Source: Sipunculus nudus
Lineage: Eukaryota; Annelida; Sipuncula; Golfingiida; Sipunculidae
Direction: 5' to 3'
NCBI GenBank assembly: GCA_026874595.1
Contig: CM049313.1
Location: forward strand, 79,494,659 to 79,558,658
DNA length: 64,000 nt
The position numbers and the translations under genes are program-made. Positions 46,460-56,892 of this stretch are shown piece by piece; position 1 is the first letter of the stretch; every line of letters begins with the position of its first letter. The notes below the pieces were generated by a model, which did not search any database, was not told the DNA's origin, and was given only the letters and a program-made list of their open reading frames with translations.

Positions 46460-48109
46460 TACAACTCAAACAAGTAGATAATGCCTTTACAAAATATATC
46501 AACACATACAAATGTTATTTAATATTTATAATTTTTATCAACGTCTCTTTTAAATATAAAGAAAAATTATGTTTTTTCTGCAAACAATGAAGTGTGATAT
46601 CTGCTAACAAACAAACATGTGAGAAAGGCAAAAAAACTATGGTTCTCAGGCAATTTTTTTTCAGAAATCTGTGCGGGCGGGCGATATTTTATTTACCTTT
46701 TTTTTGTATGTTTTGTTAAAAATGTCATATGATCAGGGAAAAGCATGAAAATAACAGAAGTATTTTTCTAAACAGGTAAAAGCATGCAAATAACAAAGTA
46801 AATCTTGTCAAAATTGTATTATTTTATCTACTTGAAAGATGAAACTCAAAATAATTTTTTTTAATTAAGAGCTTAAAATTGATGTGTGTGGTGCCTGAGA
46901 ATGGAACCTTTTATTTTATTATTTTTTGCCTAATGATGACGGGGTCGGCTGATTCTTGTTTAGGATGATGCCTTATAAGACCTTTAATAGTTATTTGCAG
47001 CTGATGGAGGAGAAACCCTTTTTATTCTGTTCACTGTAAACTTTTATTTTTTTTTTTTTCTTTTAATAACAGGAAATTTTTTTCTGCTACAGATAAAACA
47101 TGATTATGTTGATCAGATTAGCAGTACCATGATGTGATTTCTGAATATAACAATTTATTCAAGATTTACACAAGAAGTCACTCTTGGTAAACCAAAATAG
47201 ATATCATTATTGAAACCGTCCTGTGACACAATGGCCTCTGTGTTGTTATTCAATGTTCAAACGATAAATTTTAAAAAACATATATAATCTGTATATAAAT
47301 ATTAATATTTTTGTACAGTTAAGATAAACGTATTAAATAAAATGGTAGTAACAATGTAATAGAATTTTCTATCATTTTGTAAACTCTGATTAGTAAAAGC
47401 TTTTTCATAAAATGAAACATATGGTAATCTAGGAAAAATCCCTGAGTGTATATTAAACATTCCATTTTACACTGCATCCTTGAAATCAGCGTGTTTGACC
47501 TCTTGGTGACCAAGGTAATCGTTTCAAGGGGTAAAGTTCATCAATGTATAAGCTGGTGGAGAATTGCTGCGATTTTATCTGTTTCCTCCACAGCAGACCC
47601 GTTTCTTCCAAATATGTAAGCTATAGTACAAGTCAGGATAATGGTAAAGACAACGGCACTTATAGCACATTGCTGTGATAACATTCGTAGACAGACCTGA
47701 AAGCAAAAAACATAAATATCAGAAAGAAAATTCTGATTATAATAAATTAGGTTTATTCTGAATATTGTTAGTATGAAGAACCCTAATGTATGTACATAAC
47801 TGCTTCATATACTCCTCATATAAAACAAAATCGAACTAATATTAGCATCAGATGTGAGTGACATAGTTACACTTAAAAACAGGTAGTCGACAAGTGATTA
47901 TGTGTATCCGCCATATCACAGAGGCATGGGTAAAGTAAGGCATTCAATGCATGTTCCTGAGTTGACAAATTTGTGGCATCAGTGATGCCAATTAATTAAA
48001 CTCCTCATTTATGTGCAATTGTCAACAAAACATATCTACAGATGAATACACCATAAAAAAATTCAGGCCGAGACACAAATCCAGTACTGGAAAAATGCAT
48101 AAATATATG
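46460..48109. other. AT-rich spacer, nothing recognised
   Basis: T-rich and A-rich runs dominate. No exon, RNA gene or repeat family could be supported. Confidence 0.5.
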
Positions 48110-48615
48110 TCTACTTCTGATCAGCATTATCAGAGGTTAATGATAACCTATAAACAGGGTCTGATCAGCATTATCAGAGGTTAATGATAACCTATAAACA
48201 GGTTCTGACCAGCATTATCAGAGGTTAATGATAACCTATAAACATGTTCTGATCAGTGTTATCAGAGGTTAACAAAAACCTTTGAACAGGGTCTGGTCAG
48301 CATTATCAGAGGTTAAAGATTACCTATAAACAGGTTCTGGTCAGCATTATCAGAGGTTAAAGATTACCTATAAACAGGTTCTGGTCAACATTATCAGAGG
48401 TTAATGATAACCTATTACCTCGTCAGCATTTTTGGATTGTGTTGACATGTCTGGGCAGAATTATTCGGGGTTAAAGATAACCTATGGACGCAGTCTGGTC
48501 AGAATTATCAGAGGTTAATGATAACCTATAAACAGGTTCTGGTAAGCATTATCAGAGGTTAATGATAACCTATAAACAGGGTCTGGTCAGCATTATCCCA
48601 GAATAAAAATAACCT
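48110..48615. repeat. 43-bp tandem repeat with hairpin unit, about 11 copies
   Basis: The unit contains tctgatcagcattatcag and aggttaatgataacctat. It has two inverted symmetries: the palindrome ctgatcag and the stem aggtta/taacct with a four-base loop. Both are present in most copies, and changes tend to spare the stem. No protein is encoded. Confidence 0.9.
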
Positions 48616-48689
48616 ATAGACACTTAAATAACTTAAATGTTTTCAAGTTTGAATTAGAGATGAAAGCATTCCTGTTAAGTTACAACATC

Positions 48690-49525
48690 TCTGCATATAC
48701 ATATATATACATATGAAATTTAATTCAACAGCGCTTGCAATAAAAAGTTGTCACAATTACTGAATATATACAAGGGACCAATGGGTTACGGCGCTCAGCT
48801 GTTAGTTATAATCATAAAATACGATTTGGAAGGGTTAGACAAATGTTGGTTTTGTATGGTAATACGAGCTGATTTATGAGAATTATAGCTTTTAACTCAG
48901 GTGATTAAAGATTAAGATAAAATCCTTGGAGAGGGAAGAGGGCTTATGTCATTTATATTATTTACATTTGGAAAGGGAGTGCCATTGTTACACAGGTTTT
49001 AACTTGGCCTAATCACTTTATCAACATTGCAGCAGAAGTATTTGAAAAAAATGTCATTTTAAGTCATGTTAATTATCATGCTTTTTACAAAAGGGTAAAA
49101 ACTGTTATTCAATAATTTCAAGTTACCTATACCCAAGAGAAGCACTAGCACAAATGATATCAGAGTTTAACTATTTATTAAATATTGATTGCAGTTATTG
49201 GGCCAAACATAATTTAATTAAAAATACATCTGAAAAGATTTTTTTAATTATATAATTAAATAAATGAATATTAAAATGATATTTTAATTGTTTTTATGAA
49301 TGCATTCATGATTACATTTTTGAAGATATTTGTACTTTCATTCAAATACTTCCTTTTTCCCTGTATCAGTATTTGTATTCATTTTCATGATGGAACTTTT
49401 GAATATTTATTTTCATATTCAAATAGAAATATAAGGTATTCACTCAATGTCTCGCATTTATACAGTTTCAGTCAAAGGAAACTGTTGAGAATCCAGGATA
49501 TACAAATTTCACAAATTTAATGAAA
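48690..49525 (+). repeat. Dispersed repeat copy B (~0.8 kb)
   Basis: Collinear with copy A at 39.0-40.7 kb but about half as long. Shared landmarks are listed there. Copy B contains acaagggaccaatgggttac at its start and gttgagaatccaggatatac at its end. The open frame at 49296-49520 is part of the repeat. Confidence 0.65.
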
Positions 49526-49824
49526 TTAGGCTACAAAAATTAACATCAAACGATGCACATGCTCTCTCTAACCAAAGTTCTCCAGCTTACATCTAAACAT
49601 GGTCCTTAATACTAATGCAATCCATATTAGAGCATAATAAATTATAACAATGCCTACCGGCCTAATGCGAGCCTGTGCAATGAAATATACATAAGGTGTA
49701 ATGCTTCAATGCTGGACCATTACTGTTAAAGTACATGTGTTACATGTATGTGAACAATGCAAGAACTGAACATTTTGAATAAGAAACAATTACACAAACA
49801 TCACTGCTGAAATTCTGGCATGGG

Positions 49825-50165
49825 TGCACACAACACAAAGATGATTGTAGGTGGCATCACCAGTCTTTTTATACAACAAAGCTATCAGAGATATATACAT
49901 ATGCCCAAACACTAGACTGATATATCAAACCCCTCCTCAGAAATAAGCAGGGACACACACTGTGCAAAAATTATTGTAGGTGGCACCACCAGTCTTGTAT
50001 ACGACAAAGCTATTCGATATGTATAAATATGCCCAATTACAGGCGGATATATCAAATTCCTCTGTAGAAATAAGCAGGCACATAAACTGTGCAAAAGTCA
50101 TTGCAGGCGGTGACACCTGTCTTTTGAACGAGAAAGCCATATCAGGCCAATACATCAACCTTACC
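49825..50165. repeat. ~126-bp tandem repeat, 3 copies
   Basis: Each copy has a taggtggca.caccagtctt start (near 49851, 49976 and 50103) followed by acaaagctat, a tatgccca segment, atatcaaa, tc..tagaaataagcag and a cactgtgcaaaa.t segment. Overlapping open frames on both strands are repeat artefacts. Confidence 0.85.
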
Positions 50166-50199
50166 TTGATTATGATGCATGGGGCTGACCAGGTTTAGG

Positions 50200-50945
50200 T
50201 GAGAAAGGCATTTGCTCCGAGTGAACTATGACAAATTGCTGGCACTGAGTGAACTCATGACCTGCACCTGGCTAGACTGAGTGAACTTTTGACATGTACC
50301 TGGCTGCACTAAGTGAACTCTTGACCTGTTGCATAATCTGACAAAGTTGGCAGTCTGCCAAAGCTATAACTAGATCCAGGCTGAACTTTGGTGCCAAATC
50401 TGATGCAGTGGGCAGTCTGCCAATACTATAAATAGAATGCAGCTACTGCACTGAGTGAACTCCTGACCTATACCCGGCTGCACAGAGTAAACTCTTTGAC
50501 CTGTTGCCTAATCTGATACAGTTGGCAGTCTGCCAAAGCGATAAATAGGTCCAAACTGACTGCCAAAGCGATAAATAGGTCCAAATTGACCTTAGGCCTG
50601 TCGCCAAATCTGAAATAATAGCCACAAAGCTCACAAGCTCACAAATTGGCTCCACATGCAGCCCTGAGGGGCATGACACACATGAGGTGATCACATGATA
50701 CTGATGAGGTGATCACATGCTACCTATGAGGTGATCACATGGTGCCCATGAGGTGTTCACATGTAACCCATGAGGTGATCATATGCCTTGTGCTTTTCAG
50801 CACTGATTGAACTCCTGACCTATATCTGGCTGTACTGAATGAACTCTTGATCTGTTGCCAAATCTGAAACAGTTGGCAGTTTCTCAATCTATTTAAAGAT
50901 ACAGACACAATCATGGCCTGTTGGTAAATCTGTTTACACACACTG
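50200..50945. repeat. Cluster of degenerate repeats
   Basis: Phrases such as actgagtgaactc.tgacctg and gttggcagtctgccaaagc recur at irregular spacings. Within it, 50679-50790 is a 22-bp repeat listed separately. Confidence 0.7.
50679..50790. repeat. 22-bp tandem repeat, 5 copies
   Basis: The unit atgaggtgatcacatg plus six variable bases recurs every 22 bp (gaggtgatca at 50684, 50706, 50728). It contains the 8-bp palindrome gtgatcac. Confidence 0.88.
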
Positions 50946-51384
50946 AAAGACTCTGGCTACAATGTTTTTTTAAGCCGAAATATTCATAAACTTTTATCAA
51001 AATATCTAGAATAATAGAAGATGCAGTCCTTTCATTGTTAAAGGTCCAATAATTCTACCAAAAATTTTTCAAGAAAACTTGAACAAAGGCGACCTAAGAA
51101 TAACTTTTGTGCAATGTTACAGAAATTATAATTGAAACAATAATTTTGTAGAAGAACACTATTGCAGTCCTCAGTTTGAAATATACATTATAATGGCCAT
51201 AAGACCGACTTAAGCTTTTCACGATTCAACAATGAAAATCAACAAACTCAGTCTATTCTGATATGATTGAAAGAACCAGGTCCTAGGATAATTCTTCGAA
51301 AAATTGAACGATTCAACTAGACAATCATAAACATTTTGAGCTGAAAAAGGCTAAAATTATGAGGGTTTTGCCCATAAAAAAAGG
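50946..51384. other. AT-rich spacer
   Basis: Nothing recognised. It may be the diverged start of the adjacent ~460-bp repeat. Confidence 0.35.
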
Positions 51385-52290
51385 CCTATGTAGGTGGCAC
51401 ACCCAAAATCTACAACTTCAAATATGAGTCATGTGACCAACATTTGCACAATACTTGATAATGCTAGCTTCTGCCATTTCTGAGATTACTATGTCAGTAT
51501 ACTTGGCCAAATGACTAAGTTCAAACTCGTGTAACTCTGTTCAAATGGTTTGCATTTGATTAATTTTAGCAAACTCAAGAGGGCTTGCCTCTGGGATCAT
51601 TTCTGTAAATTATTGAACAATTTGGCTAGACTGTTTACAGGAAGAAGACTTTTAAAGTTTTTCAGCTTTTTCCCAATAAAATCTAAGTAAATGCAGATAG
51701 CAAAAAATAAGCTGAATCCCACAACATTTGATATGTGACAGATTATTGCATAAAATCTGGGGATTGTAGCTCCTGCTATTCCTGAGAAATTATGGATTAA
51801 TGTACAGATGAGCAATGACCCCCGTACAAAAAAAGGCCAATGCAGGTGGCGCCACCAATACCTGAATTTCATATATGACTCGTGTGACCAACATTGGCAT
51901 AAAATTTGGTGATAATAGCTCCGGCTGTATCTGAGACTGTAATTTTAGTATGCTTTTTTGGACAGATGACTAAGTTCAACTTCCTGTGACTCGGCCAAAA
52001 TTCACCAAACTTGAACCATTCGAGCAAACTTGAGAGAGATGGAATAAAAGATTATTTCTGTGAAATATTGAACAATCTGGCATGACCGTTCTAGAGGAGA
52101 AGATTTTTAAAGGTTTTTTAGCTTTTTCTCTATAAAATCTAAGAAAATGCAGAGTTTGTCAGATGGCTAATTTCTTGCATTAAATTTCATGATGCTAGCT
52201 CCAGTCGTTTTCGAGATAGTATGGGGTTAACGTACAGAGGACGGACGTCGCCAAACCATCTCATTAGTTCACAGGTGTGCTAAAAATTAC
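51385..52290. repeat. ~460-bp tandem dispersed repeat, 2 copies
   Basis: Copy 1 starts with gtaggtggcacaccc (51390) and copy 2 with caggtggcgccacc (51844). Both continue through tatga.tc.tgtgaccaaca, atgactaagttcaa, attgaacaat, a gaagacttttaaag-type segment and ataaaatctaag.aaatgcaga. Copy 2 ends with an extra tail: gctagctccagtcgtttt, a ggacggacg run and ccaaaccatctc. The minus-strand frame inside copy 1 is an artefact. Confidence 0.85.
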
Positions 52291-52884
52291 TACAGATGCA
52301 TATTGAATGCAAAATTATAATACAGATACATCTCACTGATGGCAAAATTTTGAATTAAGTGGAGTATGGATACCAATTATTTATAATCCATGAACAGCCG
52401 TCTTTATATACCCACAAAGAGCTGTATACCTGTGATTGTAAACATTGCCGGGCATGAGGTATATCTAAATTCATAAATCTACAATTTTTAAAAGCATATG
52501 TGTCTGAGTTCCAAGGGTCAGTATTTTCAAAATGCCCTTTGCTGCCAGATGTCCTTGTTGAAATTGTTTGGATTATTTTAGCAGGTCTCCCACGTGATTA
52601 AGTTGTGAAAATAAACAAAAGGAGCAGTTCGTGTGTGCTGGATTTAGTTTTTCCGGCCTATTTTTATAAACTGCTTAAGGGATTTTAAATAAATGGGCTA
52701 CTTTCACAAAAAGGGACAAATAACGGTAAAGAACTTTTAAAAAAGTCAATCATTTCTAATTCAATTTTCAGTGACTTTAGAAAAAAGTACCAATGTTTTT
52801 AAACAGTATGTGAAGCTGCAATGTTGGAAAGTAACATGTTAATGTCAATGGAGAAAATACGCATTTATATGTCTTATGTCAAAC
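52291..52884. other. AT-rich spacer
   Basis: No gene or repeat recognised. Confidence 0.45.
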
Positions 52885-53090
52885 TTTATCCGGAACAAGC
52901 AGAGAACAGGTCGTGAGTTCGAGTATCAGTCGAGGAGAAATGAAATTTTTCACGGTCGACCCCGAGCCCGGCTGATCTCTTAAGGTATAACGGGAAGGCC
53001 GTGTCACAGACGAATGCAATTGGGGGGGGGGGGGGGTCCTTGGTGTTATGACCCAGTGGAGGATAATAAAGACTCCTTCCTTCGTAGCTA
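52885..53090 (+). mobile_element. tRNA-derived SINE copy, 5'-truncated
   Basis: It carries the B-box-like gagttcgagtatc (52915-52927), the atttttcacggtcg block and a gggaaggccgtg block shared with the minus-strand SINE at 28.1-28.4 kb. The A-box half is missing or too diverged. A 15-G run at 53022-53036 is inserted in the body, and the tail ends near ataataaagactcc. Confidence 0.7.
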
Positions 53091-53402
53091 TTTGATTTTA
53101 TCTTAATATGGAGAAAATTACAAAGCAGTTCATTAATATCCTAACTAATGAATTGGAAAGAAATTAACTTCGAAAATTTTATTAATCTAATTGGTATGGA
53201 ATAAAAATCAAATCTGAAAATAAAGGAAAATCAATTACGAATAAATGGGTAAAGAAATAGATAAAATGAACGGTTTTCAGCTCAACTGGCGGCGCCCCTC
53301 TTTTGACCCGCCACTGTATGCCGATATACAAGTCCCTGCTCGGAACATTTAGTTGTTTGAAAAGAGTCAAAATCCAAATTCGGTAACATGAACTCTGAAG
53401 TT
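53091..53402. other. AT-rich spacer
   Basis: Nothing recognised. Confidence 0.45.
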
Positions 53403-53429
53403 TTTCTATCTATATATGTATATATATAT

Positions 53430-53465
<36 letters not shown>

Positions 53466-53487
53466 TCATCATCATCATCATCATCAA
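53403..53487. repeat. (AT)n(TCA)n compound microsatellite
   Basis: An interrupted AT run is followed by eight TCA triplets. The plus-strand open frame across it (a serine run) is an artefact. Confidence 0.95.
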
Positions 53488-53922
53488 ATATTATATTGTA
53501 TTATATCTTGGTCTCTCTAGCAAAAAAAAAACCCAGGGCCACTAGATTCTTCAACCCGGCACTGGTTATTAGGCATACTAATTTTAAATGTTGTCTTCAG
53601 AATGAGTCTTTTCTACTTCGTTATTCAGTAAAAGTTGTCAGTGAGTTTACTTTTATAACCTTTATCTGAATGTAGGGTGAGTACAAATTCCTTTTCAGTC
53701 ATTTATCTTTTGCAGGCCTGCTGCTGGTCCTTATAAAATATCCTCAACGCCGTGGACCAAACGATCATCGCGCTCAGGAGACGCTCCATTAAAATAATTA
53801 AACGTCCGATTACTGTTTTCGTTGTTGCACAGAACAACATTTATTTACAAGTGTACATGTATATCGTCCCTATAGGTAGATTAAAGATATATATTAAATA
53901 AATGACCGGAGCATTCACGAAA
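53488..53922. other. Spacer, nothing recognised
   Basis: AT-rich DNA without supported features. Confidence 0.45.
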
Positions 53923-54287
53923 CTTCGACCTTTTAAAATCAGTTCGTCAAAACAAATGGCCCTCACACCTCCTGGGGGGTCATCCTGGGCTCGCTTAAAC
54001 CACGGAACATGGAAGGCGGAACAGGGGCCTAATTAATGGAACGGAACAAAGATATAAAAAGTCTCATGAATTTTAAATGGGTGAAAGACATAATTTATAC
54101 TAATAAACGTATTTCAACATGTGCGATTTGTTAAATATTAATTTTAGCCCCTGTTCCGCGTTCCGTTCTGTTCCGTGTTTTAGGCCAGCCCAAGAAGACC
54201 CCCCAGGGGATGTCAATTTGGCCTTTTGGATTCGGAACTCCTCGGCCTTTTGTTTTGACTTTGCCGAACTGATTTGAAAGGCCGAAG
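53923..54287. mobile_element. Fold-back (inverted-repeat) element
   Basis: Two long arms are imperfect reverse complements: 53923-54034 and 54139-54287, with about 100 bp between. Matching landmarks, read inward, are: cgacctttt/cggcctttc; atcagttcg; aaaacaaa.ggcc; cctggggggtc.tc.tgggct; and cacggaaca...gcggaacaggggc. The structure fits a MITE or fold-back element. It has no open frame with a recognised transposase, and the minus-strand frames across arm 2 are artefacts. Confidence 0.75.
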
Positions 54288-54716
54288 CCAAATGAATGTG
54301 GCTGGGGGGCTAAATTCACAACAACTAGCTGCCAAGCAAAGCAAAAACTGCAAAACACCCGATTGTATACATATAGCAAAAACATTCTGAGATACACGAG
54401 GCCATGGGCCAAGAGGGTTCCCCGTGCACCCTCTCTGAAATTTTATAACATAGGCATTTTTAGATCTTAAAGTAGGACAAATTAATGAATTTAGATGCTA
54501 ACATTGACTATTTTGGATTACATTGCCCCTATATAGCCTAATATGGGCCATTTGAAGACAACCGCGTCATCACGCACGGCACCATAAAAATACATTTTCA
54601 TTCATATAAATACACCTCCATGCATGTAAAAATATATATATATATTTGTGTGTGTGTATGTGTGTAATAATGTATACGCTTAACTAGATACATATACAAT
54701 ATTAAATCAATGTTTG
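54288..54716. other. Spacer, nothing recognised
   Basis: Unremarkable DNA with a short AT and GT run near 54630-54665. Confidence 0.45.
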
Positions 54717-54904
54717 TGTGAGAGAGAGAGAGAGAGAGAAATAAAAAAAGAAAGAGGGAGAGAGAAATTGAAAGAGAGTGAAAAAAAGAAGGAAAAAAAG
54801 AAAGAAAGGGGGTTGAGAAGTATATATGGCGAAGAGAGAGGAAAAAAACAAAAACAGGGAGAGAGAAAGTCCTGTGACGGAGAGAAAGCGAGAGAGAGAA
54901 ATTT
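54717..54904. repeat. Purine-rich (GA/GAAA) tract, ~190 bp
   Basis: A nearly pure purine strand composed of GAGA runs and GAAA-type interruptions. Both overlapping open frames (Glu/Lys/Arg-rich on plus, Ser/Phe/Leu-rich on minus) are low-complexity artefacts. Tracts like this can form triplex DNA. Confidence 0.92.
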
Positions 54905-55376
54905 TTTCCCCGGAGGTGTATTTATGGTAGTAATAAAATTTTTACTTTTATTATGGTTCATCATCTAAACAAAGAACATTTTAAGGATTACTGAGCCTGT
55001 CATCCTATGTCACTTTTTCATGCCTATTCCTTGCTTATGCGTATTCCTCGTTTAATTTTTATTTATATACCCAATCGCCCCTCGGTTTCTCCATATTTTT
55101 AATATTCTTAAAAGGTGGCACAAGGATATGTCAGTTTCAGGTCGAGCTGTTTACCCCTATGAAATCGACCGAAAACCGTATTACTTTCATATCCACGCAA
55201 TGAGCTCCTCTTCCGTCTTCTGTCAATTACATGCCAATTTTAGTTACATGAAATTGAGGAACACTCAGACTGTTGAAAAAGTAAACATCTGGTCTTTAAG
55301 AAAAAAAACCAATAACTTTAGGTAATATTGTTTTAATGTAATATATGATATTACAATTTATAAAATGTGTATACAG

Positions 55377-55412
<36 letters not shown>

Positions 55413-55917
55413 GTTTTAATGTAATATACTATTTGATAACTTTTTTTCAACTATAGTCCCCTTCATAAAGAAGTTAAAAGAGTATGTCATTTTTATTTTC
55501 ATGATGATGCTATTTTTTCTAAATCATGTTTTAAAAATTTGTCCCGTCTGCTTTTTCCCAGCTAGTCTCCTACTTTTTTTCTATTTTTTATATTTTTTTC
55601 TCTAAGAAAAAAAAAATATATATATTTTTCCGAGTACGAAATGACGTAATTTCTTTGATGAACTTACTGAATTTTAGGCCTATCACTTAGCTGGAACTGG
55701 AATAGAATCGCTATCAAAGAAAGTTATATAATATGAAAGTTTGGGCGGGTATTTTAATGTCACATTTATATAATGATATCAAACAATCTCCAAGGAAAAG
55801 AAACTACCCGCTCTATGTTAACCATAGGGAAATGTTGTGAAGTAATCAGCCACAATCGGCAAGACAAAGCAAAAAGATAATTCAATTACTTTGGAATTCC
55901 TGTAAAGGTTAAGATCA
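54905..55917. other. AT-rich spacer
   Basis: No exon recognised. It includes an AT microsatellite at about 55379-55411 and T- and A-rich runs near 55560-55630. Confidence 0.45.
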
Positions 55918-56275
55918 GGGCCTAAGGCCTGTACAGGACGTTATAATTAGAATTGCCATACCACGATGTTCAGGCCTGTACAGTACAGTGTTTGAGAATC
56001 GCCGTACCACGATGTTCAGGCCTGTACAGTCCGTTAATATGAGAAGTGCCAAAGCCCGACCTTCAGGCCTGTACAGCACGTTAAAATGAGACTTTCCATA
56101 CCACGATGTTCAAGCCTGTACAGTACGTGATAATTAGAATTTCCATACCACGATTTTCAGGCCTGAACAGTATGTTATAATGAGAAGTGTTATACCATGT
56201 TGTTGAGGCCTGTACAGTACGTTATAATGAGAACTGCCATACCAAGATGTTTAGGCCTGTACAGTTTGATCTTGT
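55918..56275. repeat. 47-bp tandem repeat, about 7.5 copies
   Basis: The unit contains caggcctgtacagtacgtta, taatgagaa and ccataccacgatgtt. The segment cctgtacagg is a perfect 10-bp palindrome in the best-preserved copy. No protein is encoded. Confidence 0.9.
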
Positions 56276-56892
56276 ACATTATGTAGGTAAACCCATGCTT
56301 CAATTGGTATTACATTCGTTATCAATTAATAAAATACCCCTAAGTAGCACCCCGTATAATTACCCATGTCAATTCGGCATTCCCCCAAATAATAACTCCA
56401 TATTTACGAATGGCAATCTTACATATATATATAACTAAAGTACGGTTAGTTTGACTTCATCAGTTTGTGCGACAGATCTGTTTCGTGAGAGCAGCATTCA
56501 AGCCGGCTCACTATTCAGGGAACAAACTGGAGTGATTTGATATCTGGGTGATGTTTGTCATAATAGGTAAGAATAATCTGATTAATCTGGTTATTGGGTT
56601 CGGTGAGGCATGTATTTAAAAGTTTTTGTCATGTTGGTGAATAGGGGTTATTATGTGCCTGGCTTATTGTACTGTACTAGGACTATTATGAAGCGCTCGA
56701 GGATTTGTTGGTTTGCTTAAAGTTAACCAAGACCCAAGGTGTTGGTTCGGTCAGGGGATCAGTGGATTAGTAGTCCAGTTGGTTGTTCCTTTGTATATAC
56801 ATTGTACAGTATTAACAGAAAATAGCCGTTGAACCGCGATGGACTATGGGTGCTGTGTTAACGCTCTGTGTTGTTGTGAATCTATGTATACT
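56276..56892. other. Spacer between two arrays
   Basis: Nothing recognised. Confidence 0.45.

Noticed and set aside
51597-51872. 91-codon minus-strand ORF resembling a membrane protein
   Set aside because: It lies within a ~460-bp dispersed repeat, and the second copy of the repeat does not keep the frame.
54707-54968. Glu/Lys/Arg-rich and Ser/Phe-rich ORFs
   Set aside because: They are the two strands of a purine tract.
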